The translations under genes were made by a program, and so were the position numbers. Below the pieces are notes generated by a model, which was given only the letters and a program-made list of their open reading frames with translations, was not told the DNA's origin and did not search any database. From the NCBI GenBank assembly GCA_029257805.1, contig JARIAR010000054.1:1-64000 (forward strand): a DNA stretch of 64,000 nucleotides, given 5' to 3'. The stretch is from Blautia sp. GTDB lineage: Bacteria > Bacillota > Clostridia > Lachnospirales > Lachnospiraceae. Every line of letters begins with the position of its first letter. Positions within the stretch are counted from its first letter, which is position 1. Shown piece after piece: positions 1 through 8,564 of the stretch.

Positions 1-355
1 GAACGACCTGAGCATATCCGCCGCCTGCTGCACCGCCTTTTACCCCAAATACCGGTCCTAAAGACGGCTCACGAAGAGCTACCATAACATTTTTCCCAAG
101 TTTCTGCATACCGTCTGCAAGACCTACTGTTGTTGTTGTTTTTCCTTCTCCTGCAGGAGTTGGGTTAATGGCAGTTACAAGGATCAGTTTGCCATCTTTT
201 TTATCGCTTTCTTTTAAAAGATTATAATCAATTTTTGCTTTGTATTTTCCGTACTGCTCCAGATATTTGTCATCGATCCCCGCTTTTGCTGCAACTTCTG
301 TGATCAGAAGAGGGGTATTCTCCTGTGCAATTTCAATATCACTTTTAAATCCCAT
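1..355 (-). CDS. fhs: Formate-tetrahydrofolate ligase, N-terminal part (runs off left edge)
   Basis: The ATP-dependent ligase that joins formate to tetrahydrofolate, the first folate step of the methyl branch of the Wood-Ljungdahl pathway; cytoplasmic. About 118 codons are in the window. The start at 355 follows the ribosome site TAGGAGG. The translation begins [11 protein letters not shown] and carries the nucleotide loop [10 protein letters not shown] near residues 67-76 and the motif [19 protein letters not shown], both hallmarks of this family (whole protein about 556 residues). It lies 46 bases downstream of the DUF3786 gene on the same strand with no terminator between them, so it is probably co-transcribed with acsV. 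Identification is firm; only the N-terminal fifth can be seen. Confidence 0.96.
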   Translation of the reverse strand, partial: MGFKSDIEIAQENTPLLITEVAAKAGIDDKYLEQYGKYKAKIDYNLLKESDKKDGKLILVTAINPTPAGEGKTTTTVGLADGMQKLGKNVMVALREPSLGPVFGVKGGAAGGGYAQVV

Positions 356-401
356 AAAAATTCCCTCCTAAATTTCTATTAAGAATTTTATTATTTTAAA
401 A

Positions 402-1064
402 TCAAATACATTTCCCAAACGCTTTTAAAGAGCCGATAATTACATCTCCCATTACGGCCATATCTTCCGCAGAAAAAGAAACCGGAAAATTATCTGAAAA
501 AAGAATTTGAGCGGATGGTGGAAACTCATCGTCTCCTTCCCATAAAATCATCTGTATTCTATATCCCGGATAAATTTCCACTTCATAGGACGCATCCCCA
601 AAAGAAAGCTTTTTGGAATGAATATACTCCATGATCTTACAAAAATCATCCATACGCATTCCATATGTAAATGCAAGACGTTTTATACATCTTCCATCAA
701 ATTGGCGCAAATAAACTTCTCCCCATGGCATTTCTCTATATGTTTTATATTTCCCTGTACCTTTAGAAACAAGTCCATAAAGGAGAAAGCGCACTGCCAG
801 AATTTTAGCGTATATCATTTCTTCCAAAGGATAATAACCCATTCCGTCTTCACTATGGTTTACGTCAAAATCCGGATAGGAAATCTGATACTCTGTTCCC
901 AAAAAAGAAAGTGTAAAAATCTTTTTTTCCTCATCATACGGAATAGAAAGCCTGTCTGCAATTTCTTTTGGATCAGCAGCCTTGTACTCTGCCATATAAT
1001 GTTCCCACGGCATACGTTCTTTGCTATCTTTTTCATAATTTAAATCATTTATGTTAAACGCCAT
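402..1064 (-). CDS. DUF3786 domain protein of the acetogenesis cluster
   Basis: A 220-residue soluble protein with no signal peptide or membrane segment. It resembles the DUF3786 family, which is often found beside CODH/ACS and corrinoid-protein genes but has no settled function. It is acidic, and has aromatic-rich stretches such as MPWEHYMAEY and GYYPLEEMIYAKILAVRFLLYG near the middle. Only two cysteines are visible (within DDFCKI and near the C-terminal KCI), so it does not look like an iron-sulfur protein. It starts 10 bases after the acsV stop and ends 46 bases before fhs, so it sits inside the operon between the corrinoid activator and formyl-THF ligase. A role in corrinoid or metal handling is inference from position only. 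Confidence 0.75.
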   Translation of the reverse strand: MAFNINDLNYEKDSKERMPWEHYMAEYKAADPKEIADRLSIPYDEEKKIFTLSFLGTEYQISYPDFDVNHSEDGMGYYPLEEMIYAKILAVRFLLYGLVSKGTGKYKTYREMPWGEVYLRQFDGRCIKRLAFTYGMRMDDFCKIMEYIHSKKLSFGDASYEVEIYPGYRIQMILWEGDDEFPPSAQILFSDNFPVSFSAEDMAVMGDVIIGSLKAFGKCI

Positions 1065-1074
1065 ATTATACCTC

Positions 1075-3015
1075 TTACCTATTTTGCATCTCTTCTGTTA
1101 CGGAAGGAAACATAGTTGTATCTGTGTGAGGAATAAAGCAGGCACCTACAAATTCATCCATATAAGTAGGGACTGTAGAAAGTTCCATATATGTCATATT
1201 CGATGCCAGATCGTATGTCTTCTTCTCTGCTGCTGTAGAAAGAAGCATTAAATACGCACCTGTCAGAGAGGAATTTCCGATATAGTGAAATTTCTCCATA
1301 GGGATATCTGGAAACATCCCTATATTTACAGCATTTTTCATATTAATACCACTTCCAATTCCTCCGGCTACATATACATCATCTATCATAGATACATCAA
1401 AATCAAGAGAAGTCAGCATTGTACGAATGGCAGAAAAAATAGCGCCTTTTGCACGAATAAAATTATCAATGTCTACCTCTGTAATTTCCACATCTTTTAC
1501 AGAACCGGCCTCTTCCTCAAAAGCAATTACATAGCTTCCCATACCATACTGATCATGTCTGATACGTTTTCCTTCCCGGACAAATTTTCCTTTTGGATTA
1601 ATGATTCCGCATACAAATAATTCACTGATCACATCGATGATACCAGATCCACACAAACCGATTGGCTTTGTTCCCGGTTCTCCTACAACCACATAGGAAG
1701 GTTCCATTGTTTCTTTGTCAATGGTACACGCTTCAATGGCTCCGTCTGTGGCACGCATACCACAACTTATATCTCCACCCTCAAATGCAGGGCCTGCCGA
1801 ACAGGCACAGCTCATCATGAAATCAGAATTTCCAAATACAAGTTCTCCATTTGTTCCCAAATCAATAAACAAAGAAAATTCCGGTCGATTCCACACCATA
1901 CTTACCAAAGTTCCGGCTGTAATATCACCACCTACATAGCTTCCGATATTCGGTGCAACAATAATATGCGCATCTCTGTTTATATCAATTTCCAAATCAG
2001 ATGCAAACAGCGCATTCGTTTTAAAAAATGCAGGAATGTAAGGCTCCATGCGAAGAGGATCTGCATTGATTCCTGCAAATAAATGATTCATTGTTGTATT
2101 CGCAGCTACACACATTCTGTAAATCTGGTTTTTAGGAAATCCGGCATTTTTACACATTTCATGAATGATCGGATTGATTGTTTCTTTTATTACTGCATCC
2201 TGAAGTTTTTTCCATCCACCTGGTTTTCTGGATTCAATAATTCGATTAATTACATCTGCTCCATAACGAATCTGACCGTTTCCGGCAGACCCTTTCGCCA
2301 GAATTTCTCCTGTTTCCATGTTCATAAGCACTGCTGAAACCGTTGTTGTACCAATATCTATGGCAACACCACCAACTATAACTTCTTCTTCCATTCCGAA
2401 AACATCATATACAAACATATCATCCGGTGTTGTCCGAATCACACACTTCACCTTAAAATGATTATCACGAAGTACATCTGGAAGCTTTCGCAGAACTGTA
2501 TATGGTATTCTTACTTTTTTCAGATTCATATACTTTTTGAGTGCTCTGCTAAGACGCTCATTGTCCGGCATCGTATCATCCAATGTAGGTTCCTCCATAA
2601 CAACCTCTACTACATCCAAGCTGTTTCGCAACTCAATTCCTGTCAACGCAACTTCTTTTTTCGCTTTTTCAAAAATAGCAATTTCCTCTTTCGAACTCAG
2701 ATCCGCAACCTTCATTCGACTTTTATAAGCAGAGGAAATGTCCGGCACCATGACCTCTACATCTGCACTAATCTTACTTACACACGCCAGCCGCCATCCT
2801 TGTTGAAATTCTTCCTGTGATATATGAAGCGTTTTCTTCGAATCCAGTTCTCCGCGCTTTAACTGCACCCGGCATTTTCCGCAAGAAGCATTTCCCGAAC
2901 AAGGAGCGTCTATCGCTACATTAGCTCCTCTCGCAACTTCCAGCAAATTATCGCCCTGATTGGCAAATGCTTCTACTGCACTGCCATCTTCAAATGCAAA
3001 TGTTACCTTAAACAT
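1075..3015 (-). CDS. acsV: Corrinoid protein reductive activator (AcsV / RACo type)
   Basis: A 646-residue activator that uses ATP hydrolysis and an N-terminal [2Fe-2S] cluster to return inactive Co(II) corrinoid to Co(I) in the corrinoid iron-sulfur protein. Residues 1-95 form a plant-type ferredoxin domain with C39, C45, C48 and C78. From about residue 215 an ASKHA ATPase domain begins with the phosphate loop AIDIGTTTVSAVL, followed by FIDLGTNGE and a later CGSGIID motif. It lies downstream of acsE, separated by a terminator-like hairpin (3054-3084), and just ahead of DUF3786 and fhs. The ribosome site AAAGGTGG supports the start at 3015. Length and context match AcsV of other acetogens. 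Confidence 0.92.
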   Translation of the reverse strand: MFKVTFAFEDGSAVEAFANQGDNLLEVARGANVAIDAPCSGNASCGKCRVQLKRGELDSKKTLHISQEEFQQGWRLACVSKISADVEVMVPDISSAYKSRMKVADLSSKEEIAIFEKAKKEVALTGIELRNSLDVVEVVMEEPTLDDTMPDNERLSRALKKYMNLKKVRIPYTVLRKLPDVLRDNHFKVKCVIRTTPDDMFVYDVFGMEEEVIVGGVAIDIGTTTVSAVLMNMETGEILAKGSAGNGQIRYGADVINRIIESRKPGGWKKLQDAVIKETINPIIHEMCKNAGFPKNQIYRMCVAANTTMNHLFAGINADPLRMEPYIPAFFKTNALFASDLEIDINRDAHIIVAPNIGSYVGGDITAGTLVSMVWNRPEFSLFIDLGTNGELVFGNSDFMMSCACSAGPAFEGGDISCGMRATDGAIEACTIDKETMEPSYVVVGEPGTKPIGLCGSGIIDVISELFVCGIINPKGKFVREGKRIRHDQYGMGSYVIAFEEEAGSVKDVEITEVDIDNFIRAKGAIFSAIRTMLTSLDFDVSMIDDVYVAGGIGSGINMKNAVNIGMFPDIPMEKFHYIGNSSLTGAYLMLLSTAAEKKTYDLASNMTYMELSTVPTYMDEFVGACFIPHTDTTMFPSVTEEMQNR

Positions 3016-3053
3016 CCGGCAACCACCTTTCTTGTAGTTTTTAAGGAATATGT

Positions 3054-3084
3054 AAAAAGAGCCGGAGGCCGAAGCCTCCAGCCC
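3054..3084 (-). terminator. Terminator-like hairpin between acsE and acsV
   Basis: On the minus strand the RNA reads GGCTGGAGGC, loop TTCG, GCCTCCGGCTC, then TTTTTAC. The GC-rich stem and T-run look like an intrinsic terminator placed between two functionally linked genes, so it may be leaky and lower acsV expression relative to acsDCE. Confidence 0.75.
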
Positions 3085-3119
3085 CTCAGGTACAAGTCAT
3101 ATTCTTATTAATTTGATTC

Positions 3120-3905
3120 TTAGATCTCCAGATAAGAATCTGCATACAGAGTATTGTTTTTAAATACATCACAGGATTTGATTGTTTCCATCAGACGTAA
3201 ATCGTTAGGATTTACGATTGCGGAAGTCAGACCCTGCATCATAGCCATTGCTACAAGAGCAGAATCCATGATTGGGCGAATATTTTTCGGCATACCATTG
3301 CTGTTATTAGAAAGACCACCTGTGGAATTCAGACCCATATCAGAGAACATTTTAATTGCCTCCAAAACTTCCATCTGTTTTTCCTGCATACCTTTTACAA
3401 CAAGGAATAACGGATCAAACCACATATCCTGAGGATCCATTCCAAGTGTCATACCTCTTTCCAGCATGTTCTGGCAATGCATCATACGTTCATCATTGTC
3501 AGAAGCAACCATACCAGAAGAGCAAAGTGCGATAACAATCGCATCATTTGCTGCTGCAAGATCGATATTTGCAATTCTGTCACCTGCATCTGCAGAGTTT
3601 ACGATTGGTTTTCCTTTTGCTCTGTTATATACAGAAATACCAGCTTCAATAGCTTTCATATTTGTAGTATCTAACGCTAAAGGTACGTTATCAAATTCAG
3701 ACTGAAGCAGCTGAACTGCCCATTTCATCAGATCTTCTCCATCGTTCTCTGCTGGTCCGATGTTTACGTCAAGATAAGTAGCACCAGCATCCAGCTGCTG
3801 TTTTGCTCTTTTGATAATTGGCTCCGGATCTCTTTCTGTAAACGCTTTGTTTACTGCCGGTGCTGTTGTTGAAAGTCTTTCCCCGATTGTTACAAATTTT
3901 GCCAT
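3120..3905 (-). CDS. acsE: Methyl-THF:corrinoid iron-sulfur protein methyltransferase
   Basis: AcsE moves the methyl group of N5-methyltetrahydrofolate to the Co(I) corrinoid of AcsCD. The 261-residue length is typical. The fold is a TIM barrel of the pterin-binding family: DAGATYLDVNIGP (about residues 38-50), the strand motif VPLALDTTN and the later GLSNNSNGMP loop carry the conserved Asp and Asn residues that bind the pterin and stabilise the cobalt transition. The ribosome site AAAGGAG supports the start at 3905. The acsC stop lies 37 bases upstream, so acsD-acsC-acsE form one transcription unit that seems to end at the hairpin at 3054-3084. Confidence 0.97.
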   Translation of the reverse strand: MAKFVTIGERLSTTAPAVNKAFTERDPEPIIKRAKQQLDAGATYLDVNIGPAENDGEDLMKWAVQLLQSEFDNVPLALDTTNMKAIEAGISVYNRAKGKPIVNSADAGDRIANIDLAAANDAIVIALCSSGMVASDNDERMMHCQNMLERGMTLGMDPQDMWFDPLFLVVKGMQEKQMEVLEAIKMFSDMGLNSTGGLSNNSNGMPKNIRPIMDSALVAMAMMQGLTSAIVNPNDLRLMETIKSCDVFKNNTLYADSYLEI

Positions 3906-3942
3906 ACTTGTATTCTCCTTTATTTTTTATACGTAAATTTTA

Positions 3943-5289
3943 TCAACCCTGCATATCTTTTAAGAATTTTACAAGCTGTACCGCTTCTCTTGGTCCCACA
4001 ATGATTTCCCATCCTGGAAGTTTTGCCTCAAGGTCTCCCTTCAGAACTGCAACTTTACCTGGGATTACCAGTTTTCTGCATTTTACTTTCGGTTCTACCT
4101 GTTCCTGAATGAATTTTGCAATACTGTTTCCGGAGAACTTACCTGCTGCCCAGGATGTCAGTACGGAAAGTCCGCCTGCATCATTAATAACCAGGTTCAG
4201 CGGAACACCGGAACGTTCCAATTCACCAGATACTACGAAATATGTAAGAGCAAAGTCAACTGTTGTTACAACAAGAGAATTTTCATCTGCGCCATTTAAT
4301 GCATAGATGCCTGGTTCAACCTTCATTGGTTTCTGAGGATCTGTATATACGTTCTGTCTAAGTCCGTATAACGGAAGTGCCTCTGCATATGTAATCTGCT
4401 CCATAACAATGATAGAACCGTACTTCATAGTAAATACTGCTGCAAGAGTTGCCTGAAGATGTGCATCACCTTTTGCAACTTTTACTGTATTTACAATAGA
4501 TGGATAACCAAATGTTCTATCCTGATCTTTTAATGCAGCACGACGTACCTGAACTGCATTTGCAAAAGTTTCTTTAATATCAGCGCCTGTTACGTCAAGT
4601 ACAAGATTTTTATTGCCAAGTTTTTCAATTGCTGCTGTTGTATCATATAATTCATTTAAATCTTTTCCAGATACACCAAGAACAACACCTGCTTCTACTG
4701 CAACTGCGTTCATTGCTTCATAGTTGGAAGCGTTTGCGCCGTTTAATACAGGTTTGCTTTCTTTACATACTTCCAATGCTGCTTTTGCAATTTCCGGATC
4801 TGTACATCCAAGAACCAGAGTTCTTCCAAGAGCTGCTGCTTTCTTTACAAGTTCTGTATATTTTGCAGCATCTGCATTTTCACCACAATTTACATATACA
4901 AGCTCTGCATACATTCTTTCACCGATACGGTCATAATCAACCTTCGGGATTTCTGCAAGTTTAGCTTCTACAGCAGCATCATCCATATCTGTACAAAGTG
5001 AAACTGCATATCTAGGTTTGCTTACAAATGTTTTTTCATGTCTGAATAATACAGTCTCGCCGCCCAGTGTAAACTCTTCATTGCCTGCACCGATTTTAAT
5101 TGTTTTCATAGGCGGTGCAGTCGCTTCTGAAAGAGAAGCCAGTGCTTCATCAGACATATGCGGACAAGCAGAAATATCCATAGCGCCCTGTGCAACTTTC
5201 ATAGAGAAAGCCATACATGTCGGGCATCCACATTCCTTACAGTTTTTCTTTGGTGTTAATTTAAAAATCTGAATACCATTCAGTGCCAT
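3943..5289 (-). CDS. acsC: Corrinoid iron-sulfur protein large subunit
   Basis: The 448-residue gamma subunit of the methyl carrier between AcsE and acetyl-CoA synthase. The N-terminal cluster-binding motif has C17, C20, C25 and C42 (NCKECGCPTCMAF, then ACP), matching the Moorella arrangement of a low-potential [4Fe-4S] cluster used for reductive activation. The middle is a TIM barrel, and the last third is the corrinoid-binding domain (about residues 325-448), with loops around NDAGGLSVL and the end motif PGWEIIVGPREA. It lies 20 bases downstream of acsD with the strong site AGGAGG. Identification is secure by length, motif and order. Confidence 0.97.
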   Translation of the reverse strand: MALNGIQIFKLTPKKNCKECGCPTCMAFSMKVAQGAMDISACPHMSDEALASLSEATAPPMKTIKIGAGNEEFTLGGETVLFRHEKTFVSKPRYAVSLCTDMDDAAVEAKLAEIPKVDYDRIGERMYAELVYVNCGENADAAKYTELVKKAAALGRTLVLGCTDPEIAKAALEVCKESKPVLNGANASNYEAMNAVAVEAGVVLGVSGKDLNELYDTTAAIEKLGNKNLVLDVTGADIKETFANAVQVRRAALKDQDRTFGYPSIVNTVKVAKGDAHLQATLAAVFTMKYGSIIVMEQITYAEALPLYGLRQNVYTDPQKPMKVEPGIYALNGADENSLVVTTVDFALTYFVVSGELERSGVPLNLVINDAGGLSVLTSWAAGKFSGNSIAKFIQEQVEPKVKCRKLVIPGKVAVLKGDLEAKLPGWEIIVGPREAVQLVKFLKDMQG

Positions 5290-5309
5290 TTCTTCTTCCT
5301 CCTATTCAA

Positions 5310-6251
5310 TTACGCAAGTGCTTTGATCATTTTGGAAATTGTTGCTACAGACTGAGGATGTCTCAGAATTACTGCATCCGAACCAGCCGCAAGATCTGCT
5401 GCTGCTGTCATAATTTCCATATCAATTCCACGCTCATCCTGTGAACCCCATTCAGGCATATCAGCTTCAGAAGCCATTGCTTCTTTTACGCCCCATGTCT
5501 CAGCGGAAACAGGTGTAATAATAGGCATCTGCAGCATATTATCATTCTGGGATAATGCTGCTCCTTTAATACGGTCCATAGTAGATACAACATATTCGTA
5601 TCCATATCCCACTGCCGCACTACCAATATTCATAACGATTTTTTCTGGATTTACACCTAACTGTGTAGTTACAACATTTAACTGTTTTGCAAGGTTAATG
5701 TCTACTGCGGACTCTGCTCCCACAATCTGGTCATATGCAAGGCCAGCTGCTGCACCAATTGCTTTGTAGTTTTCTTCTTTTTCAGAAAGGATCAGAACAT
5801 TTCTTCCCTGAAGAACTTCTGCTACCTTCGGAAGAAGTTCTGCATCTTTTTCAACATTCTTACATCCTTCTACTACTAACGGGCAATCAACTGCATCCGC
5901 AACTTCTTTCACCACTGCGATTAATTCGTCAATTGATTTGTTTACACCATTTGGATCTCCGCCTTCCAGAATCAGTGCAACAAAATCAGCTCCTTCCATA
6001 GCTGCTGCTTTTTTTGCAATTTCAGCCATAGTAGACGCACCTTCATAATAAGCTTTAATTCCATCGGATACTCCTTCAAGTCCCATATCAGAAATTTCCA
6101 CACCTATTTTTGGTGTATTTTCTGATGGAGCATCAAATGAATAAAATGGGAATGTGCTGTCTCCGCCAATTGTAACGGTCTTATCTCCGCTTCCGATTGT
6201 GACTGTATTAATCTTGGCATTAAATTTTTGTGGTTTCTGATTAAACGGCAT
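5310..6251 (-). CDS. acsD: Corrinoid iron-sulfur protein small subunit
   Basis: The 313-residue delta subunit that pairs with AcsC; the TIM-barrel subunit completes the cap over the cobamide. The sequence lacks cysteine clusters, as expected. Motifs include NLAKQLNVVTTQLGVNPEKI, MNIGSAAVGYGYEY and the C-terminal GSDAVILRHP. It is the first gene after an internal promoter and a leader stem-loop (6283-6353), so acsDCE can be transcribed separately from acsA-cooC-acsB. The ribosome site GGAGG lies 10 bases ahead of the ATG at 6251. Confidence 0.96.
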   Translation of the reverse strand: MPFNQKPQKFNAKINTVTIGSGDKTVTIGGDSTFPFYSFDAPSENTPKIGVEISDMGLEGVSDGIKAYYEGASTMAEIAKKAAAMEGADFVALILEGGDPNGVNKSIDELIAVVKEVADAVDCPLVVEGCKNVEKDAELLPKVAEVLQGRNVLILSEKEENYKAIGAAAGLAYDQIVGAESAVDINLAKQLNVVTTQLGVNPEKIVMNIGSAAVGYGYEYVVSTMDRIKGAALSQNDNMLQMPIITPVSAETWGVKEAMASEADMPEWGSQDERGIDMEIMTAAADLAAGSDAVILRHPQSVATISKMIKALA

Positions 6252-6282
6252 TTCGCGTTAGCCTCCTTTAAAATTTTATTAC

Positions 6283-6310
6283 GTAGGCATACCACGCCTG
6301 ATATGCCTAC
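6283..6310 (-). promoter_or_regulatory. Leader stem-loop upstream of acsD
   Basis: A perfect 9-bp stem (GTAGGCATA and TATGCCTAC) with a 10-base loop. It lies just inside the predicted 5' end of the acsD transcript and about 25 bases before the ribosome site. The run after it is A/T mixed (GTAATAAAATTTT) rather than a clean T-run, so it may be a transcript-stabilising hairpin or attenuator rather than a strong terminator. Confidence 0.6.
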
Positions 6311-6323
6311 ATTATTCAATAAT

Positions 6324-6353
6324 ATTATACTACATCACAGAGATCATTGACAA
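6324..6353 (-). promoter_or_regulatory. Internal sigma-A promoter for acsDCE
   Basis: The minus strand has -35 TTGTCA (6348-6353), an 18-bp spacer and -10 TATAAT (6324-6329), in the 171-bp gap between acsB and acsD. Confidence 0.65.
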
Positions 6354-6422
6354 GATATGTTCCCCTTTTCCTCCTGCAAACACAGTGAAAAATCACACAT
6401 CAAATCCATTCTCTCCATCAGA

Positions 6423-8552
6423 TTACATCATCGGCTCAAGACCAAGTGCAGGATGGTTCTTTTCTGTCAGGAATGCAACCAGTGTTTCCGGATCCTGTGC
6501 AACTGTTTCATCACCGATCATATCTGTAAAGTTGTCAATTCCATAAAGTTCTTTTGCTGTTTTATTAAGACGTTCTGCAATAAACTCTTTCAGTTCTTTA
6601 GGCATCCATACAATACGTTCAATACCGCCTTCTGCCTTCATAAATTTCTTGGAAGCAATGAAATGTTTTCCATGTCCCATAAATCCTGGTGTCTGCACAC
6701 CACCACCTGTCATAGATGCCATTTCCGGGAATGTCATTCCAAGTGGTGTCATGCCAGCGTACTCACGGTTTGCAATAACAACACCATTGGAGAACGGCTC
6801 AATACCACAGATACATTCAAAGCATCCACAGGAAGTCATCGGATCCTGCATAATAGAATACAGAGTTACATGTTCAAGAGCACCCTGAGAGAACTTCTGA
6901 ACCGCTTCATCAACATCCTCATAAGAACCAAGATTTTCATCGATTGGACGTTCTTTTGTAATTACCTGACACGGTCCATTAGGATCAAGTTCATTTGTTG
7001 CTTTTGCATCCAGCCATGAAACCGCACCACAAAGTCCAAGTCTCTCCGGTGTTACTACACATACATGAGATGGAGAGAATGCCTGGCAAAGAATACAGCT
7101 ATAATATACATCTACAGATTCATCTGTAAGATTTGCAAGACGATCATCACGTTTTTCAAAAATCGGGATTGCAACTTCATGACGGATCCTTGTACATTCA
7201 GCCGGATCTGTATAAATTACTACTTCACATTTATCTACAACTGCATCAAATTCATTTTTAACCTGGCTATAAAGAACTTCTCCAAGATGTTTAATCTTAA
7301 ATCCTTCATTAAATGCAGAAATACTAATACGAATACGCTGCATATCTCTCTGTCCGGTATGATATACACCTTCAATGCAGTTAATATAGTTATGGAATTT
7401 ACGCTCAATAACCGGTTCAAAATCAGACTGCATGTTCTTGCCGGCAACTTTTACAATATATGCAATACTGTTTTTGCTTCCAAGCTCCATTTCGTCCACT
7501 TCCGGACCAATAACTGTAATCTTGTGATCTTCCACCTCAGAAGCATCACATGTCTGTACAAGCTCTGCACAGTCCACACGAGAACCATCAAATTCTACCT
7601 GCATGTCTTTACGACGAATGATTTCACCTTCGAATGCAGATGCGAAAGCAACTGGAATATCAATATTTGTAATTTTAATTTTAATATCACGTGCCTCAAG
7701 AGATGTTGCATTAAATTTGCTTACATCTTCCTGAACGATCAGGCTCTTTGGTACACGGAAAATATTTTCTGTTTCATTTGTAATAACAGGGAAGCCAAGT
7801 GCAATAGCTCCAGCTCCGCATGCAACTACCACATCATTTAAAGGTGCAAATGCATTTACAAATGCAGGTACACGCTTAAATGTGTATTCCATCAATGTAG
7901 CAGCGTCACCCGGTTTTACATTACCAAAGATCAGTGCTGCTCTTAAAGCAACAGATACTACATGGATTACAGCTGTTACATCTTTTCCAAGAGGAATAAC
8001 TCGTACGTTTGCGCCTGTTGTCATACCAGCTTCTGCAACCTGATCACAAATATCGCCAACAAGTGTAACTAAAATACCCTGTGACTGATAAGACTTCACA
8101 AGTGCCACTGCCTCTTCCTTAGATGGAGCTGCATTTAAAAGAACAGCAACACCAGGAATATCACCTGTTACAAGCGGAACACCAAGCTCACGAATAACTG
8201 CATCCGGAAGATGTCCATATAATGGCTGATCATACGGAGTTGCTCCATCAATATATTTTAAAACTTCAATAAATTCTGCACAAAGAGCTGTGGCAACGCC
8301 GGACATAAACGCATCGTTAAGACGTGGCGCTCTTGTCATCAGAGTTTTTACAACACCAAGTGCTTCTTTTAATTCTTTTAAAGTTGTTACCTTAACACCT
8401 GTCACAGCATAATAACAAGGTAAGCCGTATGCAGTATCCGGGAAGCTTACTGCTTTGTCTTCGCCATACTGCGCGATTGCTGCATCAATTGCCTGCTCTG
8501 TAAGGCCATATACAGCATCATTACCATTAAATACTCTCTCAAATAATGTCAA
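6423..8552 (-). CDS. acsB: CO-methylating acetyl-CoA synthase
   Basis: AcsB condenses CO, the methyl group from AcsCD and CoA into acetyl-CoA at the nickel A-cluster. It has 709 residues, close to the bacterial norm. C486, C489, C498 and C508 (CILCQAFSPSHVC, then LGLCG) match the [4Fe-4S] ligands, and C575-Gly-C577 (SCGCFEC) matches the two cysteines that hold the distal nickel and bridge to the proximal nickel. The start codon is TTG (8550-8552), chosen because AGGAGG lies 8 bases upstream and no ATG is suitably placed. It follows cooC by 12 bases in the acsA-cooC-acsB unit. Confidence 0.98.
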   Translation of the reverse strand: MTLFERVFNGNDAVYGLTEQAIDAAIAQYGEDKAVSFPDTAYGLPCYYAVTGVKVTTLKELKEALGVVKTLMTRAPRLNDAFMSGVATALCAEFIEVLKYIDGATPYDQPLYGHLPDAVIRELGVPLVTGDIPGVAVLLNAAPSKEEAVALVKSYQSQGILVTLVGDICDQVAEAGMTTGANVRVIPLGKDVTAVIHVVSVALRAALIFGNVKPGDAATLMEYTFKRVPAFVNAFAPLNDVVVACGAGAIALGFPVITNETENIFRVPKSLIVQEDVSKFNATSLEARDIKIKITNIDIPVAFASAFEGEIIRRKDMQVEFDGSRVDCAELVQTCDASEVEDHKITVIGPEVDEMELGSKNSIAYIVKVAGKNMQSDFEPVIERKFHNYINCIEGVYHTGQRDMQRIRISISAFNEGFKIKHLGEVLYSQVKNEFDAVVDKCEVVIYTDPAECTRIRHEVAIPIFEKRDDRLANLTDESVDVYYSCILCQAFSPSHVCVVTPERLGLCGAVSWLDAKATNELDPNGPCQVITKERPIDENLGSYEDVDEAVQKFSQGALEHVTLYSIMQDPMTSCGCFECICGIEPFSNGVVIANREYAGMTPLGMTFPEMASMTGGGVQTPGFMGHGKHFIASKKFMKAEGGIERIVWMPKELKEFIAERLNKTAKELYGIDNFTDMIGDETVAQDPETLVAFLTEKNHPALGLEPMM

Positions 8553-8564
8553 TGCTATTTCCTC

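Noticed and set aside
618..1043. Plus-strand open frame of 141 codons opposite the DUF3786 gene
   Set aside because: No ribosome site, and Phe/Ile/Cys/His-rich composition typical of antisense of AT-rich genes; many similar plus-strand frames (for example 7065-7841 opposite acsB and 39728-40357 opposite pckA) are rejected for the same reason.
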